Of a stretch of 14,275 nt of DNA, positions 6,501 to 14,076 are shown piece by piece. Both the position numbers and the translations under genes were made by a program. The stretch is taken from NCBI GenBank assembly GCA_964556005.1, contig CAZKUR010000097.1, positions 1 to 14,275 of the forward strand, in the 5' to 3' direction. The stretch comes from CAZKUR01 sp964556005. GTDB lineage: Bacteria; Bacteroidota; Ignavibacteria; Ignavibacteriales; Ignavibacteriaceae. How positions within the stretch are numbered: position 1 is the stretch's first letter; each line of letters starts with the position of its first letter. The notes beneath the pieces are model-generated. The model did not search any database. It saw only the letters and a program-made list of their open reading frames with translations, and was not told the origin of the DNA.

Positions 6501-9500
6501 TTAAATCAATTCGGCAAATTTCTCTTTAAGCCTTTCTAATTCGATCACCATTTTATTAACGGCCGCTTCGAGGTCAGACACCAGGTTTTTTGCTTCATTA
6601 TCAAATTTCTCCTGTTTTGCTTTACTTTCCAGGCGGTGACTCAGATCCGATATAACATCTATTCCAAGAGTTAAGCTGCTCCCTTTTATTTTATGTGCGC
6701 TGAATTGTAGCTTTTTAAAATCACAACCTTCTGCGGCAGATTTTATTTCCTTTAACGATATCGGCAAATCTTGAAGATAAATATTCAGCAAGTCAATGAA
6801 GAATTCTATATCATTCCCTGATTTCAACTCGTGCATTTCTATTATCTTTTTTTCGTCGATCATGTCTTCACAATCATTAATAATAATTTCATCATCGAAC
6901 TCATGCATGTGCTTTTCAATACTTTTTGTTCCCCACTTCATCAAGAGGTTTTTTATTTCATCAAATCTTATGGGCTTGCTAATGTAATCGTCCATCCCGG
7001 CTTTAATACATTTATCGGAATCGCCCTGCATTGCGTTTGCTGTCATGGCAATTATAAAAGGCTGGTAATCTTTATTAACCTGTGTTCTGATTAATTCCGT
7101 CGCTTCGAACCCGTTAATTTCCGGCATGAAGATATCCATAAATGCAATATCATATTTCTTTCTTTCAATAAGAGTAACGGCTTCTCCCCCGTTTGAAGAA
7201 ACGTCTGCCTCATATCCCAACCTCTTCAAAATATTTAAAGCTACTTTTTGATTTACGATATTGTCCTCAACGAGGAGTATTTTAAGAGGAAATTTTTCGG
7301 CAAGATTTTCGGCTGGAGAATTGTTGTTTACTTCGTTAGTCTCATAAGCAATCTTTACGTTGAATGCCGATCTAATGCATTCCAAAAGCTGCTTGTGCCT
7401 TATAGGTTTGTTTATAACTGCATGCAGGTTAAGATATTCATACTGGCTGAAGTTTTCTTTTTTACCAATAGATGAAATCATAACAACCGGCATATTGATC
7501 CCGCCGGGATATTTGCGAATTTCTTTTGCAAGGTTAATTCCGTTTATTTCCGGCATGTTGAAATCTAACAGGGCAAAATCGAAATGCTTTCCTTTCTTAA
7601 TCCATTCAAGAGCTTCCAAAGGAAATTCGGTTTGGAATGGTTCCATTCCCCAGGACTTTGTCTGCGCAACTAATATTTTTCTATTTGTCTGATTGTCATC
7701 AACAATTAAAATCTTTTTGTTTTCCAGAATGTTATTTTCTTTGTCAACATCGTATTGAGCCCTGGGTACAGCTTCTGCAATGATAGTAAAATAAAAGTTA
7801 GTTCCTTTCCCGACTACACTTTCAACCCACATATTGCCGCCCATTAGTTCGGATAATTTTTTGCTTATCGTCAAACCTAAACCTGTTCCTCCGTAAGTTC
7901 TTGTAGTTGAAGAATCGAGTTGGCTGAAAGGTTTAAATAATTTTCCCATCTTTTCTTTGGGAATACCTATGCCTGTATCCTTCACTGAAAATATCAATTC
8001 GTACCGCTTGCTGCTTATTTTATTTGATGATACGAATATAAAAATCTCACCTTTGTCTGTAAACTTAATTCCGTTATTTACAAGATTGATTAATATTTGC
8101 CGTAATCTTGTTACATCCCCTTTTATATAAATCGGCACATCTTCCTGAATGAAGTAGGATAAATCAAGCCCATTTTCAACGGCTTTTGATGCCAAAAGAT
8201 TTAATGAATCTTCAATGCAGTCTCTCAAATTAAACGGCAAATACTCCAATTCCAGTTTTTCGGATTCAATTTTCGAGAAATCCAAAATGTCATTAATAAT
8301 AACCAGCAACTGATCGCCGCTTAGCCTGATTGTTTCAACATATTCCTTCTGCTCCGACGATAAAGGAGTATCCATCAGCAGTCCGGTCATTCCTATAACT
8401 CCGTTCATTGGTGTTCTGATTTCATGGCTCATTAATGCAAGGAACTCGCTTTTTACACGAGCTGCATTTTCCGCTTTCATAACTGCGCTATCGAGTTCGT
8501 CGTTCTTCTTTATCAATTCGTCTTTAACGATATTTCTCTTTATTATAGATCCTATAATAGATGCCATTGTAATTAAAATAGATTCATCATTATCTGTCCA
8601 AATCCTGGAAGAATGACAGTCATCGAAGCCTATAAATCCCCAATACTCACCGTCAATCGTTATGGGAACTAAAATTATAGATTGAATATTTACGTCGATA
8701 AAAATTTGCCTGGTATTTTTCGGAAGATTCTTAATCAAAAACTTTAATGTTTTCCCGCTGGATAAATTCTCAAAAAGATCAATCGAAGAAAACCTTGAAT
8801 AAGATAACTTTTGAAGTTCCTGGTTTGAAAGCTGCGATTCTCTTGATTCAGCAGCCCATTCGTAAAGAATGCTGACAAACATTTCGCCGGTTTCTTTATT
8901 ATCCTGGTGTTTATAAATATAAACTCTGTCGACTTCGGCTGCAATCCCGAGAATTTGCAGCGCAGCAGTAAATCCGCTTTCAATATCTATCGATGAAATT
9001 ATTGTTTTTGCAGCTTCGGCAATCCCCTGTAAAAGCTGATCTTTTTTAATCAGCATTAATGCATTCGATTTTCGTTCGGAAATGTTCCTGAAGATGCTCA
9101 GTAAATATTTGGTACCGTATATTTCGACAAAAGAATTTGAAATTTCAAAATCGACCAATAAACCGTTCCAAAGTCTTTCGCTTTTTTCAATTTTTGTTTT
9201 GAAAGATTCTTTTAAAAAATTTATTCTGTGTGTACTAATTTTCTGAGCGGCTGAATCGGGATCATAAATTACTGAAACCGGAAAACCTTCGAGCTGAGTT
9301 TTGTGAAGGCATACCAAATCGGAAAATGCCTGGTTGCACATAAATATTTTTCCTTCTTCATCAACCAGCATGATACCGTCTTTTGATTTATCCCAAATCG
9401 TCCGGAATATTTTTTCGGATTCTTTTGATTGTTCATGTGAAGAAATACCGATGAAAAGATCGCTTACTATTCCCTGCATAAAAATTTTGCCATTATTCTT

Positions 9501-9869
9501 TAAAAGTTCTCCTTTAATTTCAACCGGAAATATTGTACCGTTCTTATGGATTAAATCGATTCGTAAAATTATATCATCATGTTTCTTATACAGATCCCGT
9601 ATTTCATCAAAATATTCAGTCAGCTTATCCGTCCCGACAAAATTAGTAAACGGCTTTCCCAGCATTTCAGATTGTTTATAACCGACCATTTTCTCGCACG
9701 AAGGATCAATAAAATGGATTTTACCCGAAGGCGATAATTGAAAAACCGTTCCGGGAATTGCTTGAGAAAAAATGCCTACATTATTTTGAAAATTGCTATC
9801 GTCAATTATTTGTTCGAGTTTTTCCATAATATAATTGAAGTTCCTTGGTACGTTACCGTCCGGTAACAT
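6501..9869 (-). CDS. Soluble hybrid histidine kinase, PAS-PAS-GAF-HisKA-HATPase-REC-REC-Hpt
   Basis: This 1122-residue protein holds a complete phosphorelay in one chain and has no membrane segment, so it senses a cytoplasmic signal. In order it contains PAS 1 (about 30-140), PAS 2 (about 150-268), GAF (about 280-447), HisKA with H482 in SHEIRTPMNG, and HATPase with N599, DTGIG at 631-635 and GGTGLGL at 660-666. Receiver 1 (about 718-835) has acceptor D769 and K821, receiver 2 (about 863-980) has acceptor D912, T943 and K965, and a C-terminal Hpt domain has H1059 in AHKIKGSS. All phosphorylation residues are present. The Hpt should pass phosphate to a separate response regulator, none of which is encoded here. 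The ATG at 9869 lies inside a palindrome and has no close ribosome site. The ATG at 9827 (residue 15) has AGGAA 13 bases upstream and may be the true start; neither choice affects a domain. Confidence 0.92.
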   Translation of the reverse strand: MLPDGNVPRNFNYIMEKLEQIIDDSNFQNNVGIFSQAIPGTVFQLSPSGKIHFIDPSCEKMVGYKQSEMLGKPFTNFVGTDKLTEYFDEIRDLYKKHDDIILRIDLIHKNGTIFPVEIKGELLKNNGKIFMQGIVSDLFIGISSHEQSKESEKIFRTIWDKSKDGIMLVDEEGKIFMCNQAFSDLVCLHKTQLEGFPVSVIYDPDSAAQKISTHRINFLKESFKTKIEKSERLWNGLLVDFEISNSFVEIYGTKYLLSIFRNISERKSNALMLIKKDQLLQGIAEAAKTIISSIDIESGFTAALQILGIAAEVDRVYIYKHQDNKETGEMFVSILYEWAAESRESQLSNQELQKLSYSRFSSIDLFENLSSGKTLKFLIKNLPKNTRQIFIDVNIQSIILVPITIDGEYWGFIGFDDCHSSRIWTDNDESILITMASIIGSIIKRNIVKDELIKKNDELDSAVMKAENAARVKSEFLALMSHEIRTPMNGVIGMTGLLMDTPLSSEQKEYVETIRLSGDQLLVIINDILDFSKIESEKLELEYLPFNLRDCIEDSLNLLASKAVENGLDLSYFIQEDVPIYIKGDVTRLRQILINLVNNGIKFTDKGEIFIFVSSNKISSKRYELIFSVKDTGIGIPKEKMGKLFKPFSQLDSSTTRTYGGTGLGLTISKKLSELMGGNMWVESVVGKGTNFYFTIIAEAVPRAQYDVDKENNILENKKILIVDDNQTNRKILVAQTKSWGMEPFQTEFPLEALEWIKKGKHFDFALLDFNMPEINGINLAKEIRKYPGGINMPVVMISSIGKKENFSQYEYLNLHAVINKPIRHKQLLECIRSAFNVKIAYETNEVNNNSPAENLAEKFPLKILLVEDNIVNQKVALNILKRLGYEADVSSNGGEAVTLIERKKYDIAFMDIFMPEINGFEATELIRTQVNKDYQPFIIAMTANAMQGDSDKCIKAGMDDYISKPIRFDEIKNLLMKWGTKSIEKHMHEFDDEIIINDCEDMIDEKKIIEMHELKSGNDIEFFIDLLNIYLQDLPISLKEIKSAAEGCDFKKLQFSAHKIKGSSLTLGIDVISDLSHRLESKAKQEKFDNEAKNLVSDLEAAVNKMVIELERLKEKFAELI
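9852..9867. promoter_or_regulatory. Perfect palindrome at the 5' end of the hybrid kinase gene
   Basis: GTTACCG-TC-CGGTAAC is a perfect inverted repeat with seven-base arms and a two-base centre, overlapping the upstream candidate start codon (ATG at 9869) and lying 25 bases before the alternative start at 9827. It is GC-rich relative to its surroundings. It could be an operator for a dimeric regulator or an RNA hairpin in the leader if translation starts at 9827. Function is inferred from symmetry only. Confidence 0.35.
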
Positions 9870-10172
9870 TTATTGAATAAAGTTTTTGAATTCTTCCGTG
9901 CCGGAATTTTCATTTCGAGTTTTCGCTGAACTCTGTAAAAGTGACTCCACTACTTACCGCTTTTTATCGTGTTTGATGGACAAATTCACAGGCATTTACT
10001 TTTAAATAACTGTAATTTACCCGTTTATTATTATCAAATAAAATGCCGTTAAATTAGCTTGAAAAATAGCTTTTATAAAGAGTTAATCGGTTATTATTCC
10101 TTGCGTGCATTTTTTTTATTCTATAATTTACTGTCATTATTTTTGAAAAATTATTACAGAGGGGTTCGAAAA
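9870..10172. other. Divergent intergenic region between the hybrid kinase and the dehydrogenase
   Basis: This 303-base stretch lies between divergently transcribed genes and should contain both promoters. It holds a small inverted repeat TTCCG-TGC-CGGAA (9894-9906) on the kinase side and, on the dehydrogenase side, a TATAAT box and ribosome site listed separately. A reading frame continuous with the dehydrogenase extends back to a TTG at 10059, but it codes an unrelated hydrophobic stretch and lacks a ribosome site. I see no RNA gene or other coding sequence here. Confidence 0.5.
10101..10164 (+). promoter_or_regulatory. Candidate promoter and ribosome binding site of the dehydrogenase gene
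   Basis: TATAAT at 10122-10127 matches the -10 consensus. TTGCGT at 10101-10106 is a possible -35 box, although the 15-base spacer is short. A purine-rich ACAGAGGGG at 10156-10164 ends eight bases before the ATG at 10173 and decides the start of the downstream gene. Confidence 0.4.
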
Positions 10173-11354
10173 ATGAAAAAAACCATTGTTACAATGCCTG
10201 GCGACGGTATTGGTAAGACAGTTCTTCCGGAAGCAATTCGAATTTTAGATAAGGTTGGATTTCAGGCACAATATATATATGCTGATATTGGATGGGAATT
10301 TTGGTGCAAGGAAGGAAATGCCCTTCCGCAAAGAACAATTGATCTTCTTGATAAGCATAAAATAGGTTTATTCGGTGCTATTACGAGCAAACCAAAAGAC
10401 GCTGCCGTTAAAGAATTAAATCTTGATTTGCAGGATCAAGGTTTTGTTTACTTCAGCCCGATCGTCGGATTAAGGCAGCATTTTAATTTAGATTTATGCA
10501 TTAGGCCTTGCAAATCATTTAAAGGTAATCCCCTTAATTTTATCCGCAGAAGCGGAAATGCATTTGAGGAACCGCTTGTTGACTCTGTTATCTTCAGGCA
10601 GAATACCGAAGGTTTGTATTCCGGGGTTGAGTGGACTGACCCGCCAAAAGTAGTTCGCGATGCATTTGAAACTCATCCCAAGATGAAGGCGTTTAAGCAT
10701 GTGGCTAACAAAGACCTTGCAATTTCAACAAGAATAGTTTCAAGACAGGGTTGTCAGCGAATTATTAAAGAAGCATTTGAGTATGCAAAAAATTTCGGAT
10801 ACAAAAATGTTACCATATGTGAGAAACCGAATGTATTACGGGAAACTTCAGGGATGATGCTCGCTGAGGCTAAAAAAATTGCAAAAGAATACCCGGGCAT
10901 AGATTTATGGGATACAAATATAGATGCTCAAATGATGTGGCTGACAAAAAATCCCGAAATTTACGGAGTGCTTGTTGCCGAAAATATGTTCGGCGATATT
11001 ATAAGCGACGGGTTTGCCGGATTAGTCGGAGGTCTAGGTTTTGCATGCAGTGCAAATATAGGGAAAGATGTTGCAGTGTTTGACCCTACGCATGGTTCCG
11101 CTCCTAAATATCAGGAGTTCAATCCTTCTATAGTTAATCCGATCGCCATGATTTTGAGCGCATGCATGATGCTCGATTATCTTAATGAAAATGAAAAGGC
11201 TGATAAAATCAGGAATGCCATAGCAAAAGTTATTGAAGCAGGTAAAGTTAAAACTTACGATATGATGAAATTAAAAGGAAATCCTGATGTATTTAAGCAA
11301 GGCGCGTGTACAACACAGCAGATGACAGACGAGATCATAAAAAATATTGTTTAA
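10173..11354 (+). CDS. Isocitrate/homoisocitrate dehydrogenase family enzyme, NADP-type residues
   Basis: This 393-residue enzyme belongs to the isocitrate/isopropylmalate dehydrogenase family and oxidatively decarboxylates a 2-hydroxy-acid. Catalytic Y149 (in GLYSGVEW) and K218 (EKPN), metal ligands D251, D275 and D279 (in MFGDIISDG), and substrate arginines R101, R111 and R142 are present. The neighbouring homoaconitase suggests homoisocitrate (to 2-oxoadipate) as substrate. The loop between R111 and R142 is long and more like isocitrate dehydrogenase, so isocitrate cannot be excluded. In the cofactor pocket HGSAPKY places K312 and Y313, and VKTYDMMK places Y362 and K366, where E. coli Icd has the NADP-binding K344, Y345, Y391 and R395. 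NADP use is therefore likely, whereas known homoisocitrate dehydrogenases mostly use NAD. The start at ATG 10173 follows AGAGGGG and begins directly with the family's KTIVTMPGDGIG strand. Confidence 0.85.
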   Translation: MKKTIVTMPGDGIGKTVLPEAIRILDKVGFQAQYIYADIGWEFWCKEGNALPQRTIDLLDKHKIGLFGAITSKPKDAAVKELNLDLQDQGFVYFSPIVGLRQHFNLDLCIRPCKSFKGNPLNFIRRSGNAFEEPLVDSVIFRQNTEGLYSGVEWTDPPKVVRDAFETHPKMKAFKHVANKDLAISTRIVSRQGCQRIIKEAFEYAKNFGYKNVTICEKPNVLRETSGMMLAEAKKIAKEYPGIDLWDTNIDAQMMWLTKNPEIYGVLVAENMFGDIISDGFAGLVGGLGFACSANIGKDVAVFDPTHGSAPKYQEFNPSIVNPIAMILSACMMLDYLNENEKADKIRNAIAKVIEAGKVKTYDMMKLKGNPDVFKQGACTTQQMTDEIIKNIV

Positions 11355-11420
11355 TTGTTGAACTGTTTAATTGTTGAACTGTCTTTATCAACAATGTAAC
11401 AATAAAACAATTCAGCAATT
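11349..11420. repeat. Tandem and inverted AT-rich repeat, possible terminator
   Basis: The 16-base unit GTTTAATTGTTGAACT occurs twice in perfect tandem (11349-11364 and 11365-11380). The first copy contains the last sense codon and stop of the dehydrogenase gene. The stretch 11353-11375 also pairs with 11398-11420 (20 of 23 positions plus one wobble), and a competing inner hairpin pairs ATTGTTGA (11370-11377) with TCAACAAT (11388-11395) perfectly. A 15-base part, TATTGTTTAATTGTT (11345-11359), recurs at 14044-14058 after the homoaconitase gene. It may be a transcription terminator or processing hairpin, or a copy of a dispersed intergenic repeat. No clean U-run follows. Confidence 0.65.
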
Positions 11421-11471
11421 TTATATTAAAAAATTCAATAAGAGTATTTAAGCATTAAATTATTATTTCAA

Positions 11472-12005
11472 ATGAATGAAAAAGTTTTAGACATTTGGCC
11501 TGAAATAAAATGGATTAAAGATGAATCGCTGAGAGAGAAAGTTTTAAACTGCTGGGTTTATGCAATTGAAAACAGCCCTTTAACTCCCGAAGATCTAAAA
11601 GTTATTCCATTTTCTTTACTAATAAAAGATTGCAAAATTTCATTCATGAACCACAAAAGAACGGCAGTTCAGCTTTCGGTTGAGATTGCAAATTTAATGA
11701 AGAAAAATTTCGGCGACGAAATAAAAATCAATATGGATTACTTAATTGCTGGTGCAATTCTTATTGATGTCGGGAAATTGATTGAATACGATAAAATCGA
11801 TGGAAAATTAACTACAAGTAATGCAGGGAAATTATTACGGCATCCTTTCGGCGGTGTTGCCATTGCTGCTAGATTCGAATTGCCGTACGAAGTTCAACAT
11901 ATAATTGCATATCACGCAAAGGAAGGTGATGATGCAAAAAGAAGTATCGAAGCTATTATTGTTCACCATGCCGATTTCGTGAGTTTTGAACCTTTTAAAA
12001 CTTAA
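11472..12005 (+). CDS. HD-domain protein with altered metal-binding HD motif
   Basis: This 177-residue protein has the fold pattern of HD-superfamily phosphohydrolases: H61 in MNHKRTA, the central motif AGAILIDVGK, H124 in LLRHPFGG, H148 in IIAYHAKEG and D168 in HHADFV. In the central motif the defining His-Asp pair reads Ile98-Asp99 (codon ATT at 11763-11765), so one metal ligand is missing although the others remain. It could be inactive as a hydrolase, use another ligand such as H143 or H165, or have become a binding or regulatory protein. It sits 117 bases after the dehydrogenase and 56 bases before the homoaconitase, in the same direction, which suggests co-expression. HD proteins act on nucleotides or other phosphate esters; the substrate here is not evident. 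No Shine-Dalgarno precedes the ATG. Confidence 0.75.
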   Translation: MNEKVLDIWPEIKWIKDESLREKVLNCWVYAIENSPLTPEDLKVIPFSLLIKDCKISFMNHKRTAVQLSVEIANLMKKNFGDEIKINMDYLIAGAILIDVGKLIEYDKIDGKLTTSNAGKLLRHPFGGVAIAARFELPYEVQHIIAYHAKEGDDAKRSIEAIIVHHADFVSFEPFKT

Positions 12006-12061
12006 GTGATAAAAACGATACAGCAATGCAAACCATCAAGTAAAAAAAGGCAGTTTCAGCG

Positions 12062-14029
12062 ATGACCCAAACACTAATTGAAAAAATAGCACAAAAATAT
12101 GCAGCCGGTTTAAGAAAAAATCAAAAAGTTCATGCAGGGGATTATATATCAATTCGTCCTGCTTATGTTATGACGCACGATAACACCGGCGCAGTTATCC
12201 CAAAATTTAAATCAATAGGCGCAAAAAAATTAGCAAATCCAAAACAAGTAGTATTTGCACTTGATCATAACGTACAGGATAAAAGTGAAAAGAATTTAGA
12301 GAAATACAGGAAGATTGAAAATTTTGCAAAAGAAATGGGAAATGATTTTTATCCTGCGGGAAGAGGCATCGGACATCAAATAATGTGCGAAGAAGGATAT
12401 GCCTGGCCTGGTACGATGGTGGTTGCATCTGATAGTCATTCAAATATGTACGGTGGATTGGGCTGCCTCGGAACTCCTGTTGTTAGAACAGATGCTGCTG
12501 CGATTTGGGCAACCGGCAGGACATGGTGGCAGGTTCCTCCAATTGTTAATGTAGAATTAAAGGGAAGGTTGAGGCCGGGAGTTAAAGGTAAAGATTTAAT
12601 CATTGCGCTGTGCGGATATTTTAATCATGATGAAGTATTAAATCATGCTATTGAATTTACAGGTGAAGGAATTAAATATCTAACAATCGATGAAAGGCTT
12701 TCAATTGCAAATATGACAACCGAATGGGGCGCACTTGCCGGAGTTTTTCCGGTAGATGAAGTTACGATTAAGTGGCTGAACGAAAGGGCGGAATATATTT
12801 CAAAAAGAGGCTTAGCCGGGGTACCCTCCGACACAGCCGGGAAAGGTTTTCACCCAAGAATGAATTTAAGGAAAATTAAAGCCTTGGGAAAAAATATTAT
12901 TACTGCTGGTAAAAATGCTTTTTATTCCAAAGAATTAGAAATTGATTTAAGTACTGTACAGCCGGTCGTCTCTGGACCAAACAGCGTAAAGAAAATGACT
13001 TCACTTTCCGTAATCAAATCTCAAGATGTAAAAATAAATAAAGCATATTTGGTTTCATGTGTAAACAGCCGTTTAGAAGATATTATGGAGGCTGCCGCGA
13101 TAGTAAGAGGAAGAAAAGTTGCCGAAGGAGTTAAATTTTATGTAGCTGCAGCTTCAAGTGAAGTTCAAACAGAAGCAGAAAAAAAAGGTGATTGGCAGGC
13201 TTTAGTAGATGCAGGAGCTATTCCTCTTCCGCCGGGATGTGGCCCTTGTATTGGATTGGGAACAGGTTTACTTGAGGATGGTGAAGTTGGCATTTCAGCA
13301 ACTAACAGAAATTTTAAAGGAAGGATGGGCTCTCCAAATGCTCAGGCATATCTGGCTTCACCGGCAGTAGTTGCATCTTCAGCAATATCCGGTAAAATCG
13401 ATTATATGTGGGAATACAGTCCGGTTGATGTAACGGCACAAATAAAAACTCATCTAAGAAAAGATGACAAATCTCAAACAGTAAAAATTATTAAAGGATT
13501 CCCTTCGGAATCTGAAGGTGAAATTATTTTCTGCCATCAGGATAATCTAAATACCGACGGCATCTATCCGGGAAAATACACATACATAGATGACTTCACA
13601 CCGGAGCAGCAGGCTCAAGTGGTAATGGAAAATTATGACCCCGAATTCGGGAAAATGGTTGAAGCAGGAAATATACTCGTCGGTGGATTTAATTTCGGCA
13701 CAGGGAGTTCTCGCGAACAGGCAGCTACTTCACTGAAATATAAAGGAATACAATTAGTAATCGCAGGGACATTCAGTGAAACTTATAAACGCAATGCTTT
13801 GAATAACGGATTCTTACTTATTGATTGTCCCGATTTGGTTAAAGACTTAAAAGAAAAATTAGGTACATCCAAATTGACAGTTAAAACCGGATTAAATGCA
13901 AAAATGGATTTTAAGAACTCTATCATTAATATAGATAAAAAGAAATATTCTTTCGCTCCAATTGGTGAAGCTGCACAGGAGTTAATTGTTTCAGGAGGAT
14001 TGGAAGGGTGGGTGAAAAAACATCTTTGA
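12062..14029 (+). CDS. lys4: Homoaconitase, single-chain fungal Lys4-type
   Basis: This 655-residue iron-sulfur dehydratase interconverts homocitrate and homoisocitrate through homoaconitate in the alpha-aminoadipate route to lysine. The three [4Fe-4S] cysteines are C333 (YLVSCVNSR), C393 and C396 (GCGPCIGLG). The swivel domain follows at the C-terminus with the active-site loop GTGSSREQAA (547-556, R551). The match to yeast Lys4, as I remember it, is striking along the whole length: VASDSHSNMYGGLG, RTDAAAIWATGRTWWQ, VLNHAIEFTG, IANMTTEWGALAG, GISATNRNFKGRMGS, LNTDGIYPGKYTYID and VSGGLEGWVK all have near-identical counterparts. The mitochondrial presequence is absent. Archaea and Thermus use a two-subunit enzyme (LysT/LysU or HacA/HacB), so a fused fungal-like form in a bacterium is notable. 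It ends the cluster begun by the dehydrogenase. An aconitase role on shorter or longer tricarboxylates is possible. Confidence 0.9.
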   Translation: MTQTLIEKIAQKYAAGLRKNQKVHAGDYISIRPAYVMTHDNTGAVIPKFKSIGAKKLANPKQVVFALDHNVQDKSEKNLEKYRKIENFAKEMGNDFYPAGRGIGHQIMCEEGYAWPGTMVVASDSHSNMYGGLGCLGTPVVRTDAAAIWATGRTWWQVPPIVNVELKGRLRPGVKGKDLIIALCGYFNHDEVLNHAIEFTGEGIKYLTIDERLSIANMTTEWGALAGVFPVDEVTIKWLNERAEYISKRGLAGVPSDTAGKGFHPRMNLRKIKALGKNIITAGKNAFYSKELEIDLSTVQPVVSGPNSVKKMTSLSVIKSQDVKINKAYLVSCVNSRLEDIMEAAAIVRGRKVAEGVKFYVAAASSEVQTEAEKKGDWQALVDAGAIPLPPGCGPCIGLGTGLLEDGEVGISATNRNFKGRMGSPNAQAYLASPAVVASSAISGKIDYMWEYSPVDVTAQIKTHLRKDDKSQTVKIIKGFPSESEGEIIFCHQDNLNTDGIYPGKYTYIDDFTPEQQAQVVMENYDPEFGKMVEAGNILVGGFNFGTGSSREQAATSLKYKGIQLVIAGTFSETYKRNALNNGFLLIDCPDLVKDLKEKLGTSKLTVKTGLNAKMDFKNSIINIDKKKYSFAPIGEAAQELIVSGGLEGWVKKHL

Positions 14030-14076
14030 TTGCTTGACTGTTATATTGTTTAATTGTTATCAAAAGGAAGTGGCAA
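14030..14076. repeat. TTGTTTAATTGTT-type intergenic repeat copy and RBS
   Basis: TATTGTTTAATTGTT at 14044-14058 is identical over 15 bases to 11345-11359 after the dehydrogenase gene. It is followed by AAAGGAAG (14063-14070), a good ribosome site for the broken gene starting at 14077. Confidence 0.5.

Noticed and set aside
6796..9681. Open frames in other phases within the hybrid kinase gene
   Set aside because: All overlap well-supported PAS, GAF, kinase, receiver and Hpt coding sequence and look like composition shadows.
10059..10172. N-terminal extension of the dehydrogenase from a TTG codon
   Set aside because: The extra 38 residues are hydrophobic, not found in the family and lack a ribosome site. 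The ATG at 10173 has AGAGGGG upstream and begins at the family's first strand.
10515..12834. Minus-strand frames opposite the dehydrogenase, HD protein and homoaconitase
   Set aside because: They are antisense to conserved genes, with no motifs or ribosome sites.
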